A program made the translations under genes and the position numbers. The notes under the pieces were generated by a model that saw only the letters and a list, made by a program, of their open reading frames with translations, made no database searches and had not been told where the DNA came from. 64,000 nt of DNA, from the NCBI RefSeq assembly GCF_002002885.1, contig NZ_CP019510.1, forward strand, positions 5,704,001 to 5,768,000, written 5' to 3'. This document shows positions 36,887-45,227 of this stretch, one piece after another. Every line of letters starts with the position of its first letter. The first letter of the stretch is position 1. This stretch comes from Janthinobacterium sp. LM6 (lineage in GTDB: Bacteria; Pseudomonadota; Gammaproteobacteria; Burkholderiales; Burkholderiaceae_D).

Positions 36887-37068
36887 ATTTTAACCGTGTT
36901 TTTGACTTTCATGCAATCGTGGCGTTGGCAGAAATACCAACTAATTCAAAAGCCGGCCAACCGCCAGGCGCTGCAGCGCGGGACCGCCAGCCACCCGCGA
37001 TGGGGTAAAATGACGGCCATCGTCCGGCTTGCGCCGCCCACTCCCAAGCTTTTCATTGCAGGTTCATC

Positions 37069-38436
37069 ATGCTAGATAATCTCACCCAACGGCTTGCCAA
37101 AGTCGTCAAGACCATGCGCGGCGAGGCGCGCCTGACCGAAGCGAACACCGCCGACATGCTGCGCGAAGTGCGCCTGGCGTTGCTCGAAGCCGACGTCGCC
37201 CTGCCCGCCGTGCGCGAATTCATCGCCAAAGTCAAAGAAAAAGCCATGGGCGAGGATGTCATTTCCTCGCTGACGCCAGGCCAGGCCCTGGTGGGCGTGG
37301 TGCAGCGCGAGCTGGCCGCCCTGATGGGCGCAGACCTGGGACCGGAAGCGTCGCAGATCAGCTTTGCGCAGCAGCCGCCCGCCATCATCCTGATGGCCGG
37401 TCTGCAAGGTGTGGGTAAAACCACCACCGTCGGCAAGCTGGCGAAGTACCTGAAGGAAGAAAAGAAGAAGAAGGTGCTGACCGTCTCGGCCGACGTGTAC
37501 CGTCCCGCCGCGATCGCCCAGCTGCAATCGGTCACCGCCCAGGTAGGCGCCGACTTCTTCCCGTCCACCAGCACGGACAAGCCGGTCGATATCGCCCTGG
37601 CCGCGCTGGACTGGGCGAAAAAGCATTACCACGACGTGCTGATCATCGATACGGCGGGCCGTCTCGGTATCGACGAAGAGATGATGCGCGAAATCGCCGC
37701 CGTCCACGGCGCCGTGAAACCGATCGAAACCCTGTTTGTCGTCGACGCCATGCTGGGCCAGGACGCCATCAACACGGCCAAGGCCTTCAATGATGCGCTG
37801 CCGCTGACCGGTATCGTGCTGACCAAGCTCGATGGCGACGCGCGCGGCGGTGCGGCCCTGTCCGTGCGCCACATCACGGGCAAGCCGATCAAGTTTGCCG
37901 GCGTCTCGGAAAAACTCGACGGTCTGGAAGCATTTGACCCGACCCGCATGGCCAACCGCATCCTGGGCATGGGCGACATCCTCGCGCTGGTCGAAGAGGC
38001 ACGCAAGGGCGTCGACAGCAAGGCGGCGGCCGACCTGGCGCAAAAGATCAAGGTCGGCGGCAAGTTCGACATGAACGACTTCAAGGCGCAACTGGGCCAG
38101 ATGAAGAAAATGGGCGGCATGGCCAACCTGATGGACAAGCTGCCGGCCCAGTTCCAGCAGGCGGCAGGCGGCAAGAACATGGATCAAGCCGACAAGCAGG
38201 TACGCCGCATGTGCGGCATCATCGACTCGATGACGCCGCAGGAACGCGCCAAGCCTGAATTGATCAAGGCCACGCGCAAGCGCCGCATCGCCGCCGGCGC
38301 CGGCGTGCAAGTGCAGGAAGTGAACCGCATGCTGACGCAATTCGAGCAAATGCAGACGATGATGAAGAAATTGTCGGGCGGCGGCATGATGAAGATGATG
38401 CGCAGCATGAAGGGCATGATGCCTGGCATGAGGTAG
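37069..38436 (+). CDS. ffh: Signal recognition particle protein
   Basis: Ffh binds signal sequences of nascent membrane proteins and, with 4.5S RNA and FtsY, targets them to the inner membrane. The 455-residue protein has the N domain, the GTPase motifs GLQGVGKTTTVGKLA near residue 105, DTAGR near 190 and TKLDGDARGG near 247, and a methionine-rich M domain with SGGGMMKMMRSMKGMMPGMR at the very end. All elements are present. A repeat-derived hairpin with a T run follows nine bases after the stop. Confidence 0.97.
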   Translation: MLDNLTQRLAKVVKTMRGEARLTEANTADMLREVRLALLEADVALPAVREFIAKVKEKAMGEDVISSLTPGQALVGVVQRELAALMGADLGPEASQISFAQQPPAIILMAGLQGVGKTTTVGKLAKYLKEEKKKKVLTVSADVYRPAAIAQLQSVTAQVGADFFPSTSTDKPVDIALAALDWAKKHYHDVLIIDTAGRLGIDEEMMREIAAVHGAVKPIETLFVVDAMLGQDAINTAKAFNDALPLTGIVLTKLDGDARGGAALSVRHITGKPIKFAGVSEKLDGLEAFDPTRMANRILGMGDILALVEEARKGVDSKAAADLAQKIKVGGKFDMNDFKAQLGQMKKMGGMANLMDKLPAQFQQAAGGKNMDQADKQVRRMCGIIDSMTPQERAKPELIKATRKRRIAAGAGVQVQEVNRMLTQFEQMQTMMKKLSGGGMMKMMRSMKGMMPGMR

Positions 38437-38872
38437 TGGAAGGCTTCAAAATCCGCTGCGCGGGGCGCTTTGCGGCCGGCGATGCTCACCGTACTTCAGT
38501 ACGGTTGCGCTTCTCGGCCACAAATCACCTCCGCTCGCTGTGATTTTGAAGGCCTTTTTTACGCCGCGTATCGAAAGTCGATAGATCAAAAAACACTGTT
38601 CCAAATAATGCCGGATTGCATTTTCATGTGTCCGGCATCACTCTTCCCTCTCTCCGCAGTCCCCCTCCCCGCATAGCCAGCAACCATGCCATTTACGGGC
38701 AAAAACGCCGTTCTGCGCTCCCAAGCGGTGCGCCCGGGCGACAGCATGGCCATTTCCCTGCTTTTTCCTCGTGAAAACGTGAAAAACACTTGCATACAAG
38801 GTAAATCCACACCAATATTAGCCGTGCGATTAATTGCGCAATTTCCCATGTGTTTGTTAAGGAGGCTCGAAG
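38437..38872. other. 436-base intergenic region between ffh and the SWIB gene
   Basis: Bases 38441-38555 are a structured repeat that may terminate ffh. A second short hairpin (ATGCCGGA / TCCGGCAT, about 38607-38637) follows. The last part must contain the promoter of the SWIB gene and its strong AAGGAGG ribosome binding site. No further gene is seen. Confidence 0.6.
38441..38555 (+). repeat. Structured intergenic repeat, family A copy 1
   Basis: Outer arms GGCTTCAAAATC (38442-38453) and GATTTTGAAGGCC (38542-38554) bracket an inner perfect hairpin ACCGTAC-TTCA-GTACGGT (38488-38505). The outer arm is followed by TTTTTT, so the element can act as the ffh terminator. A related copy lies at 51450-51540. 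Confidence 0.7.
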
Positions 38873-39268
38873 ATGGCAACAGCCAAAAAAACCCCAGTAG
38901 CAGCGCCAGCCAAAGCAGCAGCAGCCAAGCCTGCAGCCGCCAAGAAAGCAGCACCCGCAGCCAAGGCAGCAGCTAAACCAGCAGCGGCGAAGAAAGCGGC
39001 AGCACCGGCAACACCACGCAAGCCAAACGCAGCATTCATGAAAGCAATGACGCCATCGAAAGATCTGGCCGCCGTTGTTGGCGCAGCACCGCTGCCGCGC
39101 ACGGAAGTGACCAAAAAGGTATGGGATTACATCAAAAAACTCGATCTGCAAGATCCGGCCAACCGCCGCATGATCAATGCGGACGACAAGCTGAAAGCAG
39201 TTTTCGGCGGCAAAGCCCAAGTCTCCATGTTTGAAATGACGAAACTGATCTCCGATCATTTGAAATAA
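38873..39268 (+). CDS. SWIB/MDM2-domain protein with histone-like N-terminal tail
   Basis: A strong AAGGAGG lies ten bases before the ATG. The 131-residue protein has an N-terminal lysine/alanine/proline tail (residues 1-48, units like AAAKPAAAKKA), then a SWIB domain: ELPRTEVTKKV-like LPRTEVTKKVWDYIKKLDLQ, NRRMINADDKLKAVF and a C-terminal FEMTKLISDHLK. SWIB domains are known from chromatin remodelling and from chlamydial and plant organelle proteins. The basic tail resembles the H1-like protein at 15778, so a role in DNA packing is plausible. A terminator follows. Confidence 0.88.
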   Translation: MATAKKTPVAAPAKAAAAKPAAAKKAAPAAKAAAKPAAAKKAAAPATPRKPNAAFMKAMTPSKDLAAVVGAAPLPRTEVTKKVWDYIKKLDLQDPANRRMINADDKLKAVFGGKAQVSMFEMTKLISDHLK

Positions 39269-39302
39269 ATCAGATACGCGCCGGCTTCAACAGCCGAGCG
39301 AG

Positions 39303-39338
39303 TGCCCCGCCGCATCACTGCGAGCGGGGCATTTTTTT
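39303..39338 (+). terminator. Rho-independent terminator after the SWIB gene
   Basis: Arms TGCCCCGC (39303-39310) and GCGGGGCA (39324-39331) are followed by seven T residues, 34 bases after the SWIB stop. Confidence 0.9.
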
Positions 39339-39440
39339 GGGGTCAAACCCTGTCGGGTCTGCCCCCGGCCGTTGCGGTGGGGTTTAAAAACGCACGAACC
39401 CCATATAAATGCAGGGGTCGGATCCACAGGGTCCGACCCC
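39339..39440. repeat. Two GGGGTC palindromic elements, family B
   Basis: Bases 39339-39365 are an imperfect palindrome (GGGGTCAAACCC ... GGGTCTGCCCC). Bases 39414-39440 are a cleaner one (GGGGTCGGA / TCCGACCCC, 9-bp arms). A third member lies at 57835-57875. They resemble REP-like intergenic elements. Confidence 0.6.
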
Positions 39441-39445
39441 ACCCC

Positions 39446-40063
39446 TCATTTGAACTCCCACTGCTTCCAAGCCGCCCTTACCGCATTCGGATACTCGGCC
39501 CTGCCCCGGCTGCCGTTATACCGGCCCAGCGCCAGGTACAGGTCGCCCTTTTCCATATCCAGGTACATGCGCAGGATGGCGCAGCCATAGCGCAGATTCG
39601 TCTGCATGTGGAACAGCTTGCTGCGGTCGCTGTCGCCGATGACGCCCGTCCAGAACGGCATCACCTGCATGTAGCCGCGCGCGCCGGCCAGCGAGACGGC
39701 ATATTTGCGGTAGGCCGACTCGACCTGGATCAGGCCCAGCACCAGCGCCGGTTCCAGGCCCGCGCGGCGCGACTCGTACCACACGGTTTCCAGGAATTCC
39801 GTGCGCAGCTGCGCGTCCGGCAGCTTGCGCTGCAGGCGTGACGACATCTGCGCCAACCATTGCTGGTAGCGCTGCAAGTCAGTGGGAGTGCCAAATTTGG
39901 GTTGAGGTGGGCGTTCGTCGCGGATCGCGTGCGACAGCGCCAGACGGACGGAGTCGGCCAGCGCCTCCTCCTTCTGGTTACCGGCCTGCGCCGGAGAGAC
40001 GCAGGCCAGGCAGGCGGCCAGCGCGAGCGCGCCAGCCGTTTTACTTAGCGATAAGCGCTTCAC
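39446..40063 (-). CDS. Lytic murein transglycosylase, SLT domain
   Basis: The 205-residue protein has a signal peptide ([23 protein letters not shown]). The goose-lysozyme-like SLT domain has the catalytic glutamate in [16 protein letters not shown] near residue 114, then [25 protein letters not shown] and [10 protein letters not shown]. It cleaves peptidoglycan glycan strands to 1,6-anhydro products in the periplasm. Its ATG overlaps the proS stop by four bases, an order seen in other Burkholderiales. Confidence 0.92.
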   Translation of the reverse strand: MKRLSLSKTAGALALAACLACVSPAQAGNQKEEALADSVRLALSHAIRDERPPQPKFGTPTDLQRYQQWLAQMSSRLQRKLPDAQLRTEFLETVWYESRRAGLEPALVLGLIQVESAYRKYAVSLAGARGYMQVMPFWTGVIGDSDRSKLFHMQTNLRYGCAILRMYLDMEKGDLYLALGRYNGSRGRAEYPNAVRAAWKQWEFK

Positions 40064-41799
40064 TGCGCCATTTTGCCCTGGATGAAGGCGACGATCTCGT
40101 CCGGTGCCACGCCGGTGGCTTCCGCATCGCGGCGGCCCTGGTATTCCAGCTTGCCTTCTTTCAGGCCGCGCTCGCCGATGACGATGCGGTGCGGCACGCC
40201 AATCAGCTCCCAGTCAGCAAACATGGCGCCAGGACGCAAGCCGCGGTCGTCGACGATGACATCGACGCCAGCGCCTTGCAGGGCCGCGTACAGCTTCTCC
40301 GTCTCTTCCTTGACCAGTTCGCTGCGGTCCATGCCCATCGGGCACAGCACGACTTCGAACGGCGCGATGGACGCTGGCCAGATGATGCCCTTGTCGTCGA
40401 AGTTCTGCTCGATGGCGGCGCCCAGGATGCGCGTCACGCCGATGCCGTAGCAACCCATCTGCAACGGCGCAGGCTTGCCGTTTTCGTCGAGGAAGGTGGC
40501 TTTCATACTTTCCGAATACGCCGTACCCAGCTGGAACACGTGGCCCACTTCGATGCCGCGCTCGATGGCCAGTGCGCCCTGGCCGTCCGGCGAAGCGTCG
40601 CCGGCGACGACATTGCGCAAGTCGGCCACGATGGCAGGCTCGGCCACGTCACGGCCCCAGTTGGCGCCCGTGTAGTGGAAACCGGCGTCATTCGCGCCGC
40701 AGACGAAGTCGCTCATGTGGGCGACCGTGCGGTCCGCCACCACGGTGACGGGCGCTTTGGTGCCGATCGGGCCCAGGTAGCCAGGAATCGTACCGTAGAC
40801 TTCCAGGATTTCCGCTTCCGTCGAGAAACGGTGACCGGCCAGGCCGGCAACCTTGCCCACCTTGATGTCGTTCAATTCATGGTCGCCGCGCAGCAGCAGC
40901 ATGAAATGCTGTTTCGTGACTTTTTCATCCTTGCCAACGGTTTCCACCGTCAGGGCGATGGTTTTCACGGTTTGCGACAGATCAAGACCCAGCAGGGTGG
41001 CCACGGTTTCGCACTTGACGGTGTCCGGCGTGGCCGTTTTCGTCAGCGCCTGGCTTGCTGCCGGGCGCTCGCCCGCTGGCGGCAGCGCTTCGGCCGCTTC
41101 CATGTTGGCCGCGTAATCGGAGGTCGGGCAGTACACGAGCGCGTCTTCCCCTGTGTGGGCAATGACGTGGAATTCGTGCGAACCGGAACCGCCGATGGCG
41201 CCGTTATCGGCTGCCACGGCGCGGAATTGCAGGCCGAAACGCGTGAAGATGCGCGTGTAGGCGTCAAACATGACCTTGTACGACGCCTGCATGCCGGCCA
41301 GGTCGCGATCGAACGAGTAGGCGTCCTTCATGGTGAATTCGCGGCCGCGCATCAGGCCGAAGCGTGGGCGGCGCTCGTCGCGGAACTTGGTCTGGATGTG
41401 ATAAAAGTTCAACGGCAACTGGCGGTAGGACTTGATTTCCGTGCGCACGACGTCCGTGATGACTTCTTCCGATGTCGGCTGGATCGCGTATTCGCGGCCG
41501 TGGCGGTCTTTCACGCGCATCAGTTCGTCGCCCATCTTGGTCCAGCGGCCCGTCTCTTGCCACAGTTCGGCCGGCTGCACGAGCGGCATCAGCAGTTCGA
41601 TACCGGCGGCTTTGTTCATCTCGTCACGGATGATGGCTTCCACCTTGCGGATCACGCGCAAGCCCATCGGCATGTAGGTATAGATGCCGGAACCAAGGCG
41701 TTTGATCATGCCTGCACGCATCATCAATTGGTGGCTGACGATTTCCGCGTCAGAAGGTGCATCTTTAAGTGTGGAAATAAAAAAACGGGAGGCGCGCAT
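40060..41799 (-). CDS. proS: Prolyl-tRNA synthetase
   Basis: The 579-residue class II enzyme shows motif 1 at the N-terminal [20 protein letters not shown], motif 2 [17 protein letters not shown] near residue 140 and motif 3 [13 protein letters not shown] near 445. A YbaK-like editing insertion lies between about 225 and 390 ([17 protein letters not shown]), as in the bacterial type. A C-terminal anticodon-binding domain follows. The protein is complete. It is divergent from rppH across about 200 bases. Confidence 0.97.
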   Translation of the reverse strand: MRASRFFISTLKDAPSDAEIVSHQLMMRAGMIKRLGSGIYTYMPMGLRVIRKVEAIIRDEMNKAAGIELLMPLVQPAELWQETGRWTKMGDELMRVKDRHGREYAIQPTSEEVITDVVRTEIKSYRQLPLNFYHIQTKFRDERRPRFGLMRGREFTMKDAYSFDRDLAGMQASYKVMFDAYTRIFTRFGLQFRAVAADNGAIGGSGSHEFHVIAHTGEDALVYCPTSDYAANMEAAEALPPAGERPAASQALTKTATPDTVKCETVATLLGLDLSQTVKTIALTVETVGKDEKVTKQHFMLLLRGDHELNDIKVGKVAGLAGHRFSTEAEILEVYGTIPGYLGPIGTKAPVTVVADRTVAHMSDFVCGANDAGFHYTGANWGRDVAEPAIVADLRNVVAGDASPDGQGALAIERGIEVGHVFQLGTAYSESMKATFLDENGKPAPLQMGCYGIGVTRILGAAIEQNFDDKGIIWPASIAPFEVVLCPMGMDRSELVKEETEKLYAALQGAGVDVIVDDRGLRPGAMFADWELIGVPHRIVIGERGLKEGKLEYQGRRDAEATGVAPDEIVAFIQGKMAQ

Positions 41800-42003
41800 A
41801 ACGGTGAATTCTTTTTAAAAAGAGAGGGTTATAATCAACCTAATTTTAAAGGATTAGCTGGCTGATGCGTCCATACTTTACACAAATGCGCTCAATTGGT
41901 GCGATTCCGGCGCTTTTCGCACCCCGAAAAGGTCACCGGCTTGCGAAGTTGTGGGTAATTATGTAAAAAAGGATGCACTGTCGCAGAAAGTTTGAGGTGC
42001 ATT

Positions 42004-42636
42004 ATGCTCGACCGTGAAGGGTTTCGGCCCAACGTCGGCATCATCCTGCTAAACGCCCAGAACGAGGTGTGGTGGGGCAAGCGGGTGCGCGAGCACTCAT
42101 GGCAGTTTCCGCAAGGCGGTATCAAATATGGCGAAACACCGGAACAAGCCATGTTTCGCGAACTTGAAGAGGAAATCGGACTCAGACAGGAACACGTCAA
42201 AATTGTCGGCCGCACCCGCGACTGGCTGCGCTATGAGGTGCCAGACCACTTCATCAAGCGCGAGATTCGCGGCCATTACCGTGGCCAGAAGCAGATTTGG
42301 TTTCTGCTGAGAATGTGCGCGCGCGATAACGACGTCAATCTGCGCCTGACCGACCATCCGGAGTTCGACGCCTGGCGCTGGCATGAGTACTGGGTCCCGC
42401 TCGATGTCGTCATTGAATTTAAACGCGATGTCTACCAGCGCGCCTTGCAGGAGCTGTCCCGCTTCCTGACCTGGCCCGTGCATGGCAACGCACAGCAAGC
42501 GCACCGCCACACGTCGCGCTACCTGCGCCAGCCCCATGCGCCACGGGCACAGGACGGCGCGGCACTGGCCAAGCCTTGCGACGGCATCGCCGCCGAAGGG
42601 TGTACGCCGGAACTGATCTTGCCAGGCAAGGGGTAG
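42004..42636 (+). CDS. rppH: RNA pyrophosphohydrolase
   Basis: RppH removes pyrophosphate from 5' triphosphate RNAs and so triggers mRNA decay. I use the ATG at 42004 ([17 protein letters not shown]), the conserved start, rather than an upstream in-frame codon. The Nudix box [18 protein letters not shown] lies near residue 43, with WQFPQGG before it. After about residue 165 the 210-residue protein has a non-conserved tail rich in His, Gln and Ala, common in betaproteobacterial versions. A terminator follows. Confidence 0.95.
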   Translation: MLDREGFRPNVGIILLNAQNEVWWGKRVREHSWQFPQGGIKYGETPEQAMFRELEEEIGLRQEHVKIVGRTRDWLRYEVPDHFIKREIRGHYRGQKQIWFLLRMCARDNDVNLRLTDHPEFDAWRWHEYWVPLDVVIEFKRDVYQRALQELSRFLTWPVHGNAQQAHRHTSRYLRQPHAPRAQDGAALAKPCDGIAAEGCTPELILPGKG

Positions 42637-42665
42637 TCCACCGCAATGAACGCACTCTCCCACGC

Positions 42666-42697
42666 AAAAGGGGCAGCCTGAACAGGCTGCCCCTTTT
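42666..42697. terminator. Bidirectional terminator between rppH and mqo
   Basis: Perfect 14-bp arms AAAAGGGGCAGCCT / AGGCTGCCCCTTTT with a GAAC loop are followed by more T on the plus strand. It serves the converging genes rppH and mqo. Confidence 0.93.
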
Positions 42698-42736
42698 TTC
42701 ATGCCGACAAGAAACTTTCCTGCCGGCCAGGCTGAC

Positions 42737-44335
42737 TTAGTTTGCTGCCGGTGCTGGCGCGGCGCTTGGCACGTCGAGCGTAATCGCCTTCAAGCCCAGG
42801 ATATTGCTGCTGTAGTGGCGGATCTTGTTCGCCAGGGCTGGGTCATTGTTCAGCTTTTGACCGTACGACGGCACCATTTCCACCATCTTCGCTTGCCATT
42901 CCGGCGTGGCCAGACGGCTCTTGAATGCCGTTTGCAGCACCTTGATCATGATCGGCGGCGCGGTCGAGGCGCCTGGCGAGGCGCCCAGCAGGGCGACGAT
43001 GCTGCCATCGGCGGCGCCGACGACTTCCGTGCCGAACTGCAGCAAGCCGCCTTTGACAGGGTCATCCTTGACGATCTGCACGCGCTGGCCGGCGTTTTGC
43101 AGGGTCCAGTCTTCCATCTTGGCGTTCGGCAAGTATTCGCGCAGGGTCTTCAAGCGGTCTTCCGGCGTGTTCATGACTTGTTCCACCAGGTATTTCGTCA
43201 GCGGAATATTGTCGTAACCGGCTTGCAGCATCGGTTTCACATTGCCCGTGCCGATCGAAGCAGGCAAGTCGATCCACGAACCATTTTTCAGGAACTTCGT
43301 CGAGAAGGTGGCAAACGGGCCAAACAGCAGGGCTTTCTTGCCGTCGATAATGCGCGTATCGAGATGCGGCACGGACATCGGCGGCGAACCGACGGACGCC
43401 TTGCCGTAGACCTTGGCCGCATGCGCCGCCACCAGCTCCGGATTGGTGGTCACCAGCCATTGGCCGCCCACCGGCACGCCGCCATAGCCCTTGGCTTCAG
43501 GAATGCCCGATTTTTCCAGCAGCGGCAGCGAACCGCCGCCGGCGCCGATGAAGACGAACTTGGCGCGCATGGTCTTTTCCTTGCCGGCGTTCAAGTCTTT
43601 CACCGTCACGTTCCACACGCCGTCGGCGCCGCGCTGGATGTCTTCCACCTGGTGGCGCAGGTGCAGAACCATGCCGTGGCTGTCCGTCAGGTACTTGACC
43701 AAGCCGCGCGTGAGGTTGCCGAAATTGACGTCGGTACCGATTTCCATGCGCGTCGCGGCCACTTTCTGGCCCTTGTCGCGGCCTTGCATGACCAGCGGCG
43801 CCCATTGTTCGATCTGCGCCTGGTCTTCCGAGTACAGCATGCCCTTGAACAGGTTTTCTTTTTGCAGCGCGGCATAGCGCTTCTTCAAGAAGGCAATATT
43901 GTCGTCGCCCCAGACAAAGGCCATGTGCGGCACGTTGTTGATGAAGGTTTGCGGCGCGCCCAGGTGCTTGTTGGCGACCTGATAAGCCCAGAATTGCTTG
44001 GAGATTTCGAATTGTTCGTTGATGGCAACGGCTTTCTTGGTCTCGATGCTGCCATCGGCCGCTTCCGGCGTGTAGTTCAGTTCGGCAAACGCCGAGTGGC
44101 CCGTGCCTGCGTTGTTCATCGCATCCGAGCTTTCGGCGGCCACGGAATCGAGGCGCTCAACCATTTCCATCGTCAGCGACGGATCGAGTTCCTTGAGCAT
44201 GCTGCCCAGGGTGGCGCTCATGGTGCCGGCGCCGATCAGCAGCACGTCGACCGGTTTTTCGGACGAGGCCGGAGGGGTCTTGTCACATGCCGCCAGGATC
44301 AGGCACGACATCAAAAGTAATAGCGATTTACGCAT
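42737..44335 (-). CDS. mqo: Malate:quinone oxidoreductase with lipoprotein-type signal
   Basis: Mqo oxidises malate to oxaloacetate and passes electrons to quinone, replacing or assisting malate dehydrogenase. The 532-residue protein has the FAD-binding [18 protein letters not shown], then [40 protein letters not shown], and [17 protein letters not shown], all Mqo hallmarks. The start [17 protein letters not shown] is a lipoprotein signal with lipobox LAAC and Asp after the cysteine, which usually keeps lipoproteins in the inner membrane. E. coli Mqo also has a signal-like start, but I do not recall a lipobox there. The gene is alone on its transcript. Confidence 0.93.
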   Translation of the reverse strand: MRKSLLLLMSCLILAACDKTPPASSEKPVDVLLIGAGTMSATLGSMLKELDPSLTMEMVERLDSVAAESSDAMNNAGTGHSAFAELNYTPEAADGSIETKKAVAINEQFEISKQFWAYQVANKHLGAPQTFINNVPHMAFVWGDDNIAFLKKRYAALQKENLFKGMLYSEDQAQIEQWAPLVMQGRDKGQKVAATRMEIGTDVNFGNLTRGLVKYLTDSHGMVLHLRHQVEDIQRGADGVWNVTVKDLNAGKEKTMRAKFVFIGAGGGSLPLLEKSGIPEAKGYGGVPVGGQWLVTTNPELVAAHAAKVYGKASVGSPPMSVPHLDTRIIDGKKALLFGPFATFSTKFLKNGSWIDLPASIGTGNVKPMLQAGYDNIPLTKYLVEQVMNTPEDRLKTLREYLPNAKMEDWTLQNAGQRVQIVKDDPVKGGLLQFGTEVVGAADGSIVALLGASPGASTAPPIMIKVLQTAFKSRLATPEWQAKMVEMVPSYGQKLNNDPALANKIRHYSSNILGLKAITLDVPSAAPAPAAN

Positions 44336-44799
44336 ACGTAACTCCGTTTATGAATACTGAAGGATGATTCTTGCGCGCCACCGTGGCGGCACCATCGCCG
44401 TATTGAATGAAAAACAGCCAGCCAGCCGGAACGCCAGGGCGGCCGGACAGGTCAATGTCGATGGTGATAGGCATGCTGCCGCGCTCCGGGATATCCCAAG
44501 AGCATGATCTGGTGGCAAAGGTGCGGGCAATGGACAGCGCGGACCTCGTTGTCGGCTGAAAAACCGGCAATGAAATCGCCGTCATGTCCAGTGCAAATAT
44601 CAAGAGCGGCGATTTTATCACCGTTATTTGGCGCCGCCGGGCCGTGGCGGTAGTGGATAATACTTACTGCAGGGTATTAAATTGCGGTGACTATCGGGTC
44701 ACGAAAGCGGCCGGCAGACGGCAAAAAGGGCATCCTCGATGCCCTTTATTTATGTACGCGGTACAATGCCGGCTGCCCTTTAGCCATAGTCCTTCAGCC
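44336..44799. other. 464-base intergenic region between mqo and the DUF1841 gene
   Basis: The two genes are divergent, so both promoters are expected here, but I could not place them. A hairpin AAAGGGCATC / GATGCCCTTT (44725-44747, loop CTC) with A/T on both sides looks terminator-like. A minus-strand frame of about 48 codons ending at 44328 overlaps the mqo start and shows no family character. Confidence 0.5.
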
Positions 44800-45222
44800 A
44801 TGTTCAACCCCTCTTCCGACGATGTGCGCCGCTTCTTTTGCGAAACATTGCGCAAGCACCGCGCCCATGAAATCCTCACGCCGATGGAAGCCATCGCGCT
44901 CGACTGGATCCTGGAACACCCCGAGTATGAAAGCGAGCTCTCCGACGTTGAAGCGGCGCTGGCGCGCGATTACTCCGTCGAAGGCGGACAAGCCAATCCC
45001 TTCCTGCACCTGTCCATGCATCTGTCGATCACGGAGCAGGTGCAGGTGGACCAGCCGCGCGGCATCCGCCCGGCCGTCCAGCAGCTCACCCAGCGCCTCG
45101 ATTCGGCCCATGCAGCCCAGCACGAAGTGATGGAATGCCTGGGCCAGATGATCTGGGCGTCGCAGCGCTCGGGCTTGCCGCCGGACACGGACGCCTACAT
45201 CGACTGCGTGCGCCGCCGCTAA
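44800..45222 (+). CDS. DUF1841 family protein
   Basis: From the ATG at 44800 the product has 140 residues (MFNPSSDDVRRFFCETLRKH). It contains the conserved LTPMEAIALDWILEHPEY, FLHLSMHLSITEQVQVDQPR and HEVMECLGQMIWASQRSGLP. DUF1841 is conserved in Beta- and Gammaproteobacteria, soluble and without known function. A longer frame begins at 44584 but lacks family character. In related genomes it often precedes small cytochrome c genes; here the nitric-oxide cluster separates them. Its stop is five bases from the end of the NO reductase gene. Confidence 0.85.
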   Translation: MFNPSSDDVRRFFCETLRKHRAHEILTPMEAIALDWILEHPEYESELSDVEAALARDYSVEGGQANPFLHLSMHLSITEQVQVDQPRGIRPAVQQLTQRLDSAHAAQHEVMECLGQMIWASQRSGLPPDTDAYIDCVRRR

Positions 45223-45227
45223 CCTGG

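Noticed and set aside
41829-41836. A TATAAT word between proS and rppH
   Set aside because: No good -35 at the proper distance on either strand and an overlong leader for rppH, so I did not call a promoter.
44328-44475. A 48-codon minus-strand frame just upstream of mqo
   Set aside because: Codon use is only moderately gene-like, there is no ribosome binding site, and its end overlaps the mqo start; it is recorded only as part of the intergenic region.
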